Positions 1 through 5,415 are shown, numbered from the stretch's first letter. The stretch: DNA of 8,154 nt from an uncultured Oscillibacter sp. (GCA_900542115.1 UQMC01000091.1:1-8154); one strand, 5' to 3'. Notes: generated by a model not told the origin, from the sequence alone. A program made the numbers and translations.

Positions 1-44
1 AGATGTAGCCGTGACTGGAGTTCAGACGTGTGCTCTTCCGATCT
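1..44. other. Illumina TruSeq adapter/index contamination at contig end
   Basis: Positions 11-44 match the standard TruSeq read-2 adapter exactly. The preceding GTAGCC (5-10) is the reverse complement of TruSeq index 11 (GGCTAC), and AGAT (1-4) is the end of the P7-side primer. This is library sequence, not genome. It truncates the tRNA that follows and makes artefact peptides in both strands: MCSSDL on plus and KIGRAHV on minus. Confidence 0.98.
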
Positions 45-111
45 TGGACGGATTCGAACCCCCGACCTGCTGATTACAAATCAGCTGCTCTACCAGCTGA
101 GCTACACCAGC
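45..111 (-). tRNA. tRNA-Thr(UGU), 3' end truncated by adapter
   Basis: Read on the minus strand, the gene starts at 111 with acceptor strand GCTGGTG, then TA, a D-arm beginning GCTCAG, and an anticodon stem-loop CTGAT-TTTGTAA-ATCAG giving anticodon UGU (threonine). The T-loop TTCGAAT follows. The 3' acceptor strand is lost after two bases (CA) because the adapter begins at 44; about five acceptor bases and the discriminator are missing. The T-stem reads GGGGG against CCGTC, which leaves a G-G mismatch at pair 51-63 and a G-U at 50-64. This is unusual for a functional tRNA and may be an error near the read end. A sigma-A promoter lies just upstream. Confidence 0.93.
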
Positions 112-130
112 AGTTCCAACAGCATGGTTT

Positions 131-159
131 ATGATAGCAGAGAGCGGCGCTTTTGTCAA
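131..159 (-). promoter_or_regulatory. sigma-A promoter of tRNA-Thr
   Basis: On the minus strand a perfect -35 TTGACA (154-159) is separated by 17 nt from -10 TATCAT (131-136). Transcription would begin near 124, giving a leader of about 13 nt before the tRNA 5' end at 111. Confidence 0.8.
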
Positions 160-202
160 CACATTTTTTGCGTTTTTCGCTTTTTTCTGAGGAGGGGATG
201 GA

Positions 203-391
203 ATGGAACGCGGTTGTGGAGGCGTTCGTGACCGCCTCGTTCGCTGTACGCTGTGCGGACGGGAGATCACGGCGGGAGAGGAATATTGGTGCTGCAACGG
301 CAGCCGGGTCTGCGCCGGGTGCCTGCCGGAGCTGGCGCGGCAGGAGCTTTGGCCCTGCCGGGAGATACGGGGAAGGGAGGCGCGGATATGA
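203..391 (+). CDS. small Cys-rich zinc-ribbon-like protein
   Basis: A 62-residue protein of unknown function with eight cysteines (5, 15, 18, 30, 31, 37, 40, 52). The pairs C15-x2-C18 and C37-x2-C40 look like the two knuckles of a zinc ribbon or treble-clef finger, with C30/C31 as possible alternates. The stretch between them (GREITAGEEYWC) resembles small zinc-binding proteins common in clostridial genomes, but I cannot name a family. The start is supported by AGGAGG at 190-195, 7 nt upstream. The stop TGA at 389-391 overlaps the next gene's ATG at 388 (ATGA), so the two are translationally coupled. No convincing forward promoter is visible in 112-202, where the divergent tRNA promoter lies. 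The role is probably protein or nucleic-acid binding, which is inference only. Confidence 0.72.
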   Translation: MERGCGGVRDRLVRCTLCGREITAGEEYWCCNGSRVCAGCLPELARQELWPCREIRGREARI

Positions 392-612
392 CGCTGCTGG
401 AGCTGTCCGCGGTTTACGCGGAGAATGCCGCCGTGCTGCACGGCCGAATCACAGAGCTGCGGCGCATGGTACGGCTGGAGCCGGACCGGGAGACTGCCCG
501 GGCACTGCAAAGGCGGGTGGAGGCGCTGCTGCCGCTGTGGCGGGAGGCGCGGAGCCTTGCGCGAATCACGGCTCATTACTATGACAGGGAGGCGTTTGGA
601 TGGCACATCTGA
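388..612 (+). CDS. hypothetical small helical protein
   Basis: A 74-residue protein that I do not recognise. It is rich in Leu, Ala, Arg and Glu with heptad-like spacing (LLELSAVY, ITELRRMVRL, LQRRVEALLPLW), which suggests two or three amphipathic or coiled-coil helices and no membrane segment. The C-terminus carries an aromatic and His motif, TAHYYDREAFGWHI. The ATG at 388 is preceded by AGGGAGG (374-380, 7 nt spacing) and overlaps the stop of the zinc-ribbon gene by ATGA. Its own end overlaps the HTH gene's start by 13 nt. The tight coupling argues that the three products are made in fixed ratio and may act together. A partner or antagonist of the following region-4 protein is one possibility, but no sequence feature proves it. 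Confidence 0.7.
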   Translation: MTLLELSAVYAENAAVLHGRITELRRMVRLEPDRETARALQRRVEALLPLWREARSLARITAHYYDREAFGWHI

Positions 613-896
613 GTCTGGACGCCAAGGGGGGACAATGGTTGGCCGATCTGGCGGAGTGGGGCCGAAGCGGCGCGCCGGACAACCGTCGCCAGCTGGAGCA
701 GCTCCGCCAAAAGCTGCGAACCGCCCGCAGACAGGTTTTGACGCCCCGGCAGCGGGAGATTTTGGGATTATATTATGATGAGGGACTGACCATGAGCCAG
801 ATCGGGGAACGGCTGGGGCTGAACCGCTCCACGGTCTGCCGGACGATTCACCGGGCCCGGGAGCGGCTGTACCGCTCGCTGCGCTTCATGCTGTAG
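600..896 (+). CDS. sigma-70 region 4-like HTH DNA-binding protein
   Basis: A 98-residue protein. Residues 1-45 are a charged helical N-terminus. Residues 47-94 form a sigma-70 region 4 type helix-turn-helix: LTPRQREILGLYY, then GLTMSQIGERLG, then the recognition helix LNRSTVCRTIHRARERL. There is no region 2, so it cannot by itself recognise a -10 element or act as a complete sigma factor. Stand-alone region-4 proteins include YlxM-like factors and phage late-gene activators of the ArpU/Xpf kind, and this is most like that group. AGGGAGG (586-592) sits 7 nt before the ATG, and the start overlaps the upstream gene by 13 nt. No terminator follows; the racemase promoter begins about 20 nt downstream. 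It is most likely a transcriptional regulator with unknown targets. Confidence 0.85.
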   Translation: MAHLSLDAKGGQWLADLAEWGRSGAPDNRRQLEQLRQKLRTARRQVLTPRQREILGLYYDEGLTMSQIGERLGLNRSTVCRTIHRARERLYRSLRFML

Positions 897-914
897 GAAA
901 ATTTGCGCTTTTGC

Positions 915-943
915 TTGCGGTACCGGGAAAAAGCCGATATAAT
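915..943 (+). promoter_or_regulatory. sigma-A promoter of racemase gene
   Basis: A perfect -10 TATAAT (938-943) lies 17 nt after a weak -35 TTGCGG (915-920). Transcription would start near 950, about 55 nt before the ATG at 1005. The gene can therefore be expressed independently of the upstream HTH cluster. Confidence 0.68.
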
Positions 944-1004
944 GAGGGCAGAATACGGGCCGGTCCCGCATTGGACGGGCCCCAAATATGGAAGGAGCAC
1001 GGAC

Positions 1005-1655
1005 ATGATGAGACCTGTGATCGTAATGGCCGGGACGCCGGTGGACACGCAGATGGGAATGGACTGTCTTGCAGCGCAGGGCGTGGAGGGCGTTTTCTGC
1101 TCCATTTCAAAGGACCCGGTGGAGCAGACCGCGTTTCAGATCTCCTCAGAGCGGGAAAAGGCGGCGGTGGTCACCGCCCTGTTCCGGGAGGCACAGGCGG
1201 CGCACGGCTGTGAGCAGGCGTTCATCTACTGCAATTCTCTGTCCGGCTCCGTGGATTTTGACGCCATTGCCCGGGAGACCGGCGTGGCGGTGGTGACGCC
1301 GCTGGACGTTTACAGAGCGTTGGCGCCGCAGTACCGCTCCCTTGCGGTCATTGCCGCCAACGCGCAGGGCGCCGCCGGTATCGAGCGGACGCTGCTGCTG
1401 TCCAACCCGGATTTGACGCTGCGGAGCGCCGGGATTCTGCCGGTGGTGCTGGCCATTGAGCGGGGCGAGGCGCCGGAGGAGCTGGTGGAGCGCCACCGTC
1501 TGCCGGAGCTGGCGGACTGGTTTGCCGCACAGGGGGCGGAGGCGCTGCTGCTGGGCTGCACGCACTTCCCATACTTCAAGGAGGCACTGGGCCGCAGGAC
1601 CCGCCTGCCGATTTTAGACCCGGCGCAGGAGATGCTCCGGCTGCTGGGCGTGTGA
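1005..1655 (+). CDS. Asp/Glu racemase superfamily protein
   Basis: A 216-residue cytoplasmic enzyme of the cofactor-independent aspartate/glutamate racemase superfamily. These enzymes invert an amino-acid alpha carbon with two cysteines, one from each lobe. Both are visible: Cys76 in IYCNSLSG and Cys185 in LLLGCTHFPYF, with the adjacent His187. The protein is shorter than usual MurI (about 265 residues). It lacks MurI's N-terminal DSG motif (MAGTPVDT stands in that place), so a true MurI supplying D-glutamate to peptidoglycan is not assured; aspartate racemase or another substrate is possible. The start at 1005 (Met-Met) is chosen because AAGGAG (992-997) lies 7 nt upstream and the TATAAT promoter precedes it. 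The frame is open back to 903, but that part has no ribosome site. The gene is convergent with the metalloregulator and shares its terminator. Confidence 0.85.
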   Translation: MMRPVIVMAGTPVDTQMGMDCLAAQGVEGVFCSISKDPVEQTAFQISSEREKAAVVTALFREAQAAHGCEQAFIYCNSLSGSVDFDAIARETGVAVVTPLDVYRALAPQYRSLAVIAANAQGAAGIERTLLLSNPDLTLRSAGILPVVLAIERGEAPEELVERHRLPELADWFAAQGAEALLLGCTHFPYFKEALGRRTRLPILDPAQEMLRLLGV

Positions 1656-1696
1656 GCAGAACGCCGTAAAGATAGAAAATGCTGCTTCAAAATGAA

Positions 1697-1731
1697 AAAA
1701 CCGCCCCGGAGCTGTGCTCCGGGGCGGTTTT
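1697..1731. terminator. bidirectional intrinsic terminator
   Basis: A perfect 15-bp stem (1697-1711 with 1717-1731, core CCGCCCCGGAG) closes a 5-nt loop CTGTG. On plus it is followed by TTTTCTT; on minus by TTTTTTCATTTT, the stronger U-tract. It ends both the racemase transcript and the convergent regulator transcript. Confidence 0.93.
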
Positions 1732-1739
1732 CTTAGGCT

Positions 1740-2117
1740 TCAGTCATTTTCCAGATGATGCCGCGCAAGGTCGCAGATGGCGCGGAACGTCTGGTCGCTG
1801 ATGTCATGCTCCATTTTGCAGGCGTCCTCCTCGGCTGTCACCGGATCCACGCCAAGCTCCACTAAAAAGTTTGTGAGGGTGTGGTGGCGCTGGAGCATTT
1901 TGGCGGCGATCTCCATGCCGCTGTCTGTCAGGGTGATGAGCCCGTCTTTATCCATTTCAATATATCCGTTTTCCCGCAGACGCTTTGTGGCATACGTCAC
2001 GCTGGGCTTTGTTACGCCAAGGTGCTCCGCCACATCCACGGAGCGGACGTACCCCAAAGAATTACGCAGCATCAGCATGGTTTCCAGATAATCCTCGGAT
2101 GCCTTGAGTATTTGCAT
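1740..2117 (-). CDS. DtxR/MntR-family metal-dependent transcriptional repressor
   Basis: A 125-residue two-domain regulator. Residues 1-70 form a winged helix (helix-turn-helix about 26-53, SVDVAEHLGVTKPSVTYATKRL; wing 57-67), and residues 71-125 form the metal-binding dimerisation domain. There is no C-terminal SH3-like domain, so it is the short MntR-like type. By alignment with B. subtilis MntR the ligands are Asp9, Glu12, His78, Glu103 and His104. The MntR Glu99 position is Cys100, as in DtxR (Cys102). Metal-bound dimers of this family bind operators and repress metal uptake. It diverges from feoAAB, so Fe(II)-dependent repression of feo is the likely role; Mn(II) is possible. The start has only a weak ribosome site (GGTGAT), but an in-frame stop upstream leaves no other ATG. 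Expression ends at the shared terminator. Confidence 0.92.
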   Translation of the reverse strand: MQILKASEDYLETMLMLRNSLGYVRSVDVAEHLGVTKPSVTYATKRLRENGYIEMDKDGLITLTDSGMEIAAKMLQRHHTLTNFLVELGVDPVTAEEDACKMEHDISDQTFRAICDLARHHLEND

Positions 2118-2169
2118 AGCAGTATCACCGGCCTTTTTGGTTTTCCGGCATAGCCGGTTCTAATGATTC

Positions 2170-2198
2170 ATGTTATCATAGTTTTCGCACAAATGCAA
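2170..2198 (-). promoter_or_regulatory. candidate promoter of the metalloregulator gene
   Basis: On minus, -35 TTGCAT (2193-2198), a 17-nt spacer and -10 TAACAT (2170-2175). A dyad ATGAT-N7-ATCAT (2163-2179) covers the -10 and could be an operator for autoregulation. This is weaker evidence than for the feo side. Confidence 0.5.
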
Positions 2199-2244
2199 GG
2201 CGGAGCCTTTCCCAAATTTTCAACAAAATTTTCTGATAAGATAG

Positions 2245-2273
2245 TTGACACCAAATGTTAGAGATGTTAAACT
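2245..2273 (+). promoter_or_regulatory. sigma-A promoter of the feo operon
   Basis: A perfect -35 TTGACA (2245-2250), 17-nt spacer and -10 TAAACT (2268-2273). The start site would be near 2280, leaving a leader of about 107 nt before feoA. Dyad repeats overlap the spacer, the -10 and the start site. Confidence 0.8.
2257..2272. promoter_or_regulatory. degenerate GTTAG-N6 dyad over the feo -10 (candidate operator 1)
   Basis: GTTAG-AGATGT-TAAAC. The left arm is identical to the two perfect dyads downstream, and the right arm matches CTAAC at three of five bases. It spans the end of the promoter spacer and most of the -10, the position expected for a repressor site. Confidence 0.45.
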
Positions 2274-2281
2274 ACACAGTG

Positions 2282-2297
2282 GTTAGAGAGAACTAAC
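2282..2297. promoter_or_regulatory. GTTAG-N6-CTAAC dyad at the feo start site (candidate operator 2)
   Basis: A perfect inverted repeat GTTAG-AGAGAA-CTAAC immediately downstream of the inferred transcription start. Its centre is 25 bp from that of the dyad over the -10. The left half GTTAGAGA is repeated at 2257-2264. It is the best candidate binding site for the divergent DtxR/MntR-type regulator. Confidence 0.62.
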
Positions 2298-2339
2298 ATC
2301 TACAGGGCATACTGCGCCTTGTTTTTATTTTCACAACGG

Positions 2340-2355
2340 GTTAGCAGGCTCTAAC
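2340..2355. promoter_or_regulatory. GTTAG-N6-CTAAC dyad in the feo leader (candidate operator 3)
   Basis: GTTAG-CAGGCT-CTAAC: the same arms and spacing as the dyad at 2282-2297 but a different spacer, which argues for a protein-recognition site rather than a duplicated segment. It lies about 60 nt into the leader and 18 nt before the feoA ribosome site. It could also form a short RNA hairpin. Confidence 0.55.
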
Positions 2356-2386
2356 TCTGACATTCACAGATTTGGAGGGATTTTCC

Positions 2387-2599
2387 ATGATGCCGCTGGC
2401 ACTGGCAAATATCGGTGAGGAGTACATGATCCGCAAGGTGAGTGGAAACCCGGAGACCAAAAAGCATCTTGAGGATCTGGGCTTTGTGGCCGGGGGATCG
2501 GTCACGGTGGTATCCGCTCTGGGCGGCAACATCATCGTGAAGGTGAAGGAATCCCGGGTGGCCATCAGTGATGAGATGGCCCGCAAGATCATGGTTTGA
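2387..2599 (+). CDS. feoA: FeoA family ferrous iron transport protein (first copy)
   Basis: A 70-residue cytoplasmic FeoA-domain protein with an SH3-like beta-barrel. It has the family signature KKHLEDLGFVAGGSVTVVS (25-43) followed by GGNIIVKVKESRVAISDEMARKI (47-68). FeoA proteins assist FeoB, probably by binding it and influencing its GTPase or transport. The start is ATG 2387 (Met-Met), 8 nt after GGAGG (2374-2378). A TTG at 2372 in the same frame overlaps the ribosome site and is rejected. It is the first gene of the feo operon, 30 nt ahead of a second, clearly different FeoA. Paired feoA genes are common in Firmicutes. Confidence 0.93.
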   Translation: MMPLALANIGEEYMIRKVSGNPETKKHLEDLGFVAGGSVTVVSALGGNIIVKVKESRVAISDEMARKIMV

Positions 2600-2629
2600 T
2601 CAATTTTAGTATAGAGGGAGGAAACAAGC

Positions 2630-2851
2630 ATGAAAACACTGCGAGAAGTCAAGATCGGCGAGACAGTCAAGGTTGTCAAGCTCCACGGTGAGGGTCCCAT
2701 TAAGCGCCGGATCATGGACATGGGCATCACCAAGGGCGTTGAGATCTTTGTCCGCAAGGTCGCTCCTCTGGGCGATCCAATGGAGGTCACTGTCCGGGGC
2801 TACGAGCTGAGCCTGCGGAAAGCGGACACCGAAATGATCGAGGTCGAATAA
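2630..2851 (+). CDS. feoA: FeoA family ferrous iron transport protein (second copy)
   Basis: A 73-residue FeoA-domain protein, a basic SH3-like barrel. Visible signatures are KRRIMDMGITKGVEIFV (25-41) and the APLGDPMEVTVRGYELSLRK loop and strands (45-64), the classic FeoA C-terminal pattern. It is closer to canonical FeoA than the upstream paralogue, which has no APLGDP loop. GGGAGG (2616-2621) lies 8 nt before the ATG. It is followed after 47 nt by feoB with no terminator, only a small hairpin, so it is co-transcribed. It presumably acts as a FeoB partner in Fe(II) uptake. Whether the two FeoAs form a heteromer or act at different sites on FeoB cannot be read from sequence. Confidence 0.96.
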   Translation: MKTLREVKIGETVKVVKLHGEGPIKRRIMDMGITKGVEIFVRKVAPLGDPMEVTVRGYELSLRKADTEMIEVE

Positions 2852-2865
2852 AATTTTTAAAATAC

Positions 2866-2883
2866 GGTTCGAGCACTTGAACC
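2866..2883 (+). other. small hairpin in the feoA-feoB gap
   Basis: GGTTCGA-GCAC-TTGAACC forms a 7-bp stem with one G-U pair and a 4-nt loop. It ends 2 nt before the feoB ribosome site (AAGGAG, 2886-2891). It has no U-tract, so it is not a terminator; it may protect or tune translation of feoB mRNA. Confidence 0.4.
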
Positions 2884-2898
2884 AGAAGGAGCAGTCAA

Positions 2899-5388
2899 AT
2901 GGATAAGCAGATCAAAATTGCCCTCGCGGGCAACCCTAACTGCGGCAAGACCACTCTTTTCAACGCGCTGACCGGCTCCAACCAGTTCGTAGGTAACTGG
3001 CCCGGCGTTACCGTTGAAAAGAAAGAGGGCAAGCTGAAGAAGCACGACAACGTCATCATCATGGACCTGCCGGGCATCTACTCTCTGTCCCCCTACACGC
3101 TGGAGGAGGTCGTTTCCCGTAACTACCTCATCACCGAGCGTCCCGATGCCATCCTGAACATCATCGATGGCACGAACCTTGAGCGTAACCTGTACCTGAC
3201 CACGCAGCTCACCGAGCTGGGTATTCCTGTGGTCATCGCCATCAACATGATGGATGTTGTCCGCAAGAACGGCGACCAGATCAATGTGGCGGAGCTGTCC
3301 CGGGAGCTGGGCGTCCGCATCATTGAAATCTCCGCGCTGAAGGGCGACGGTGTCATGGAGGCCGCCGAGGCCGCCGTGAAGGCTGCCGAGGGCACCAAGA
3401 CCGTCCCCATGCACACGTTCTCCGGCCCTGTGGAGCACGCCATTGCCCATATCGAGGAGGCCGCGCTGAACGATCTGCCCGAGGATCAGCAGCGTTGGTA
3501 TGCCATCAAGATTTTCGAGCGCGACGATAAGGTGCTGGAGCAGTTGCACATTCCCTCCGATGTCATGAGCCACATCGAGACGGACATCAAGGCTGCCGAG
3601 ACCGAGCTGGATGACGATGCCGAGAGCATTATCACCAACGAGCGCTATGTGTACATCGCGGAGATCATCAAGCACTGCTACAAGAAGCAGAATGCCGGTC
3701 AGCTCTCCGCCTCCGATAAGATCGATAAGATCGTTACGAACCGTTGGCTGGGCCTGCCTATCTTCGCCGTGGTCATGTATCTGGTGTACTGGATCGCCAT
3801 GGTGGGCGTGGGCGCTCCCGCTACCGACTGGGCCAACGATGGTCTGTTCGGTGATGGCTGGCACCTGTTCGGCATGGGCACCTCTGAATACACTGAGGTG
3901 GCCGATGACTACACCGCCGCCTCCGAGGCCATCAGTGCTTACTACGATCTGGATACCGAAGCCGATGACTTCGATCCCGATGCCGCTCTGGCCGAGATGA
4001 AGGCTGTTCAGCCCGATTCCGACACCGCCACCATTGAGGTGGAGGACGAGGAGACTCTGGCTCAGAACGAGATGACCGTTTACTATGACGCTGTTCCCGA
4101 TGACGCTGACGAGGACACCACCGTTGGCATGAGCTATCTGGACGCCGTCAGCTATTTTGAGGAAAATGGCTTTGATGAGCCTGATCCCGCCGATTACGGC
4201 GTGTGGGTCCCCGGTATCCCCGTGCTGGTTGGCAACGCTCTGGAGGCCGCCGGTGCTGCCGATTGGCTGAGCGGCCTGATCAACGATGGTATCGTGGCCG
4301 GTGTCGGCGCCGTTCTGGGCTTCGTGCCTCAGATGCTGGTGCTGTTCCTGATGCTGGCGTTCCTCGAGGCCTGCGGCTATATGGCCCGTATCGCCTTCGT
4401 TCTGGACCGTATCTTCCGTAAGTTCGGCCTGTCCGGTAAGTCCTTCATCCCCATGCTCATCGGCACTGGCTGCGGCGTGCCCGGCATCATGGCTTCCCGT
4501 ACCATTGAAAATGAACGTGACCGCCGTATGACGATCATGACCACCACCTTCATCCCCTGCGGCGCTAAGGTGCCCTTTATCTCCATGGTAGCCGGCGCTA
4601 TCTTCGGCGGCGCCGCTTGGGTGGCTACCTCCGCCTACTTCGTGGGCATGGCTGCCATCATCGTCTCCGGCATCATGCTGAAGAAGACCAAGATGTTCTC
4701 CGGCGATCCCGCTCCTTTCGTTATGGAGCTGCCCGCCTATCACTGGCCCACTCTGGGCAACGTGCTGCGCAGCATGTGGGAGCGCGGCTGGTCCTTCATC
4801 AAGAAGGCCGGTACCATCATTCTGCTGTCCACCATCTTCGTCTGGTTCACCACCTACTTCGGCTGGGCTGAGGACGGCTTCCGGATGCTCTCCGAGGAGG
4901 AGATCGATTACTCCATCCTTGCCCGCATCGGCAGCCTGATCGCTTGGATCTTCGCGCCTCTTGGTTGGGGCAACTGGCAGGCCGCTGTGGCTTCCATCAC
5001 CGGTCTGGTGGCCAAGGAAAACATCGTCGGCACCCTGGGTATCCTCTATGGCGGCGGCGACGGCACCGTGTACCAGAATCTGGGCGCTGCCTTTACCGCA
5101 GTCAGCGGCTACTCCTTCCTCGTGTTCAACCTGCTGTGCGCCCCCTGCTTTGCTGCTATCGGCGCCATCAAGCGTGAGATGAACAACGGCAAGTGGACCT
5201 GGTTCGCTATCGGCTATCAGTGCGGCTTCGCCTATCTGTGCGCCCTGATGGTCAACCAGTTCGGCAACGTCTTCACCGGCAGCCTCAACGTTATCGGCCT
5301 TGTGGCCGCCATCGCTGCGCTGGTGCTCATCATCTATATGCTGGTGCGCCCCTACAAGGAAGCCACCAAGCTGTCCACCAAAGTCTGA
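2899..5388 (+). CDS. feoB: ferrous iron transporter FeoB with acidic extracytoplasmic insertion
   Basis: An 829-residue Fe(II) transporter. The N-terminal GTPase domain has G1 GNPNCGKT (11-18), switch Thr38 (GVT), G3 DLPG (56-59), G4 NMMD (116-119) and G5 SALK (145-148). A helical GDI-like region follows to about 260, then the membrane domain. The first membrane span is about 285-307. Gate motifs are GTGCGVPG with Cys525, FIPCGAKVP with Cys554, and LLCAPCFA with Cys747 and Cys750. Between the first and second spans lies an extra segment at about 329-433 with 34 Asp/Glu and one Lys, absent from E. coli FeoB (773 residues). AAGGAG (2886-2891) is 7 nt upstream of the ATG. The gene uses CGT/CGC arginine codons far more than its neighbours, which favour CGG/CGC, as expected for high expression. 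There is no Cys-rich tail; that part is supplied by the small downstream gene. Confidence 0.98.
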   Translation: MDKQIKIALAGNPNCGKTTLFNALTGSNQFVGNWPGVTVEKKEGKLKKHDNVIIMDLPGIYSLSPYTLEEVVSRNYLITERPDAILNIIDGTNLERNLYLTTQLTELGIPVVIAINMMDVVRKNGDQINVAELSRELGVRIIEISALKGDGVMEAAEAAVKAAEGTKTVPMHTFSGPVEHAIAHIEEAALNDLPEDQQRWYAIKIFERDDKVLEQLHIPSDVMSHIETDIKAAETELDDDAESIITNERYVYIAEIIKHCYKKQNAGQLSASDKIDKIVTNRWLGLPIFAVVMYLVYWIAMVGVGAPATDWANDGLFGDGWHLFGMGTSEYTEVADDYTAASEAISAYYDLDTEADDFDPDAALAEMKAVQPDSDTATIEVEDEETLAQNEMTVYYDAVPDDADEDTTVGMSYLDAVSYFEENGFDEPDPADYGVWVPGIPVLVGNALEAAGAADWLSGLINDGIVAGVGAVLGFVPQMLVLFLMLAFLEACGYMARIAFVLDRIFRKFGLSGKSFIPMLIGTGCGVPGIMASRTIENERDRRMTIMTTTFIPCGAKVPFISMVAGAIFGGAAWVATSAYFVGMAAIIVSGIMLKKTKMFSGDPAPFVMELPAYHWPTLGNVLRSMWERGWSFIKKAGTIILLSTIFVWFTTYFGWAEDGFRMLSEEEIDYSILARIGSLIAWIFAPLGWGNWQAAVASITGLVAKENIVGTLGILYGGGDGTVYQNLGAAFTAVSGYSFLVFNLLCAPCFAAIGAIKREMNNGKWTWFAIGYQCGFAYLCALMVNQFGNVFTGSLNVIGLVAAIAALVLIIYMLVRPYKEATKLSTKV

Positions 5389-5415
5389 TTTTCCCCTTTC
5401 TCACCTCCATTTACT

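Noticed and set aside
28..231. 67-residue plus-strand open frame starting MCSSDLGRIRTPDLL
   Set aside because: It starts within the adapter and reads through the antisense of the tRNA; not a gene.
153..584. 143-residue plus-strand frame overlapping the zinc-ribbon gene
   Set aside because: Low-complexity Ala/Gly/Arg translation in the wrong frame of GC-rich coding DNA; the other frame has ribosome sites, overlaps typical of operons and recognisable motifs.
22..606. 194-residue minus-strand open frame ending GVAQLVEQLICNQQVGGSNP and KIGRAHV
   Set aside because: The C-terminal part is a translation of the tRNA gene and sequencing adapter, and the rest is antisense to the three-gene cluster. 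It is a known kind of artefact peptide.
903..1004. N-terminal extension of the racemase
   Set aside because: It would include the TATAAT promoter, has no ribosome site and matches nothing in the family; ATG 1005 has AAGGAG at the right distance.
2280..2386. Riboswitch in the feo leader
   Set aside because: The leader is about 107 nt and contains dyads, but no known riboswitch core or terminator/anti-terminator pair is visible; protein operators explain it better.
2372..2386. TTG start for the first feoA
   Set aside because: It overlaps the GGAGG ribosome site that serves ATG 2387.
2857..4743. 628-residue open frame antisense to feoB
   Set aside because: His/Gly/Asp-rich translation produced by feoB's codon bias; no ribosome site, promoter or domain. 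The sense strand encodes an unmistakable FeoB.
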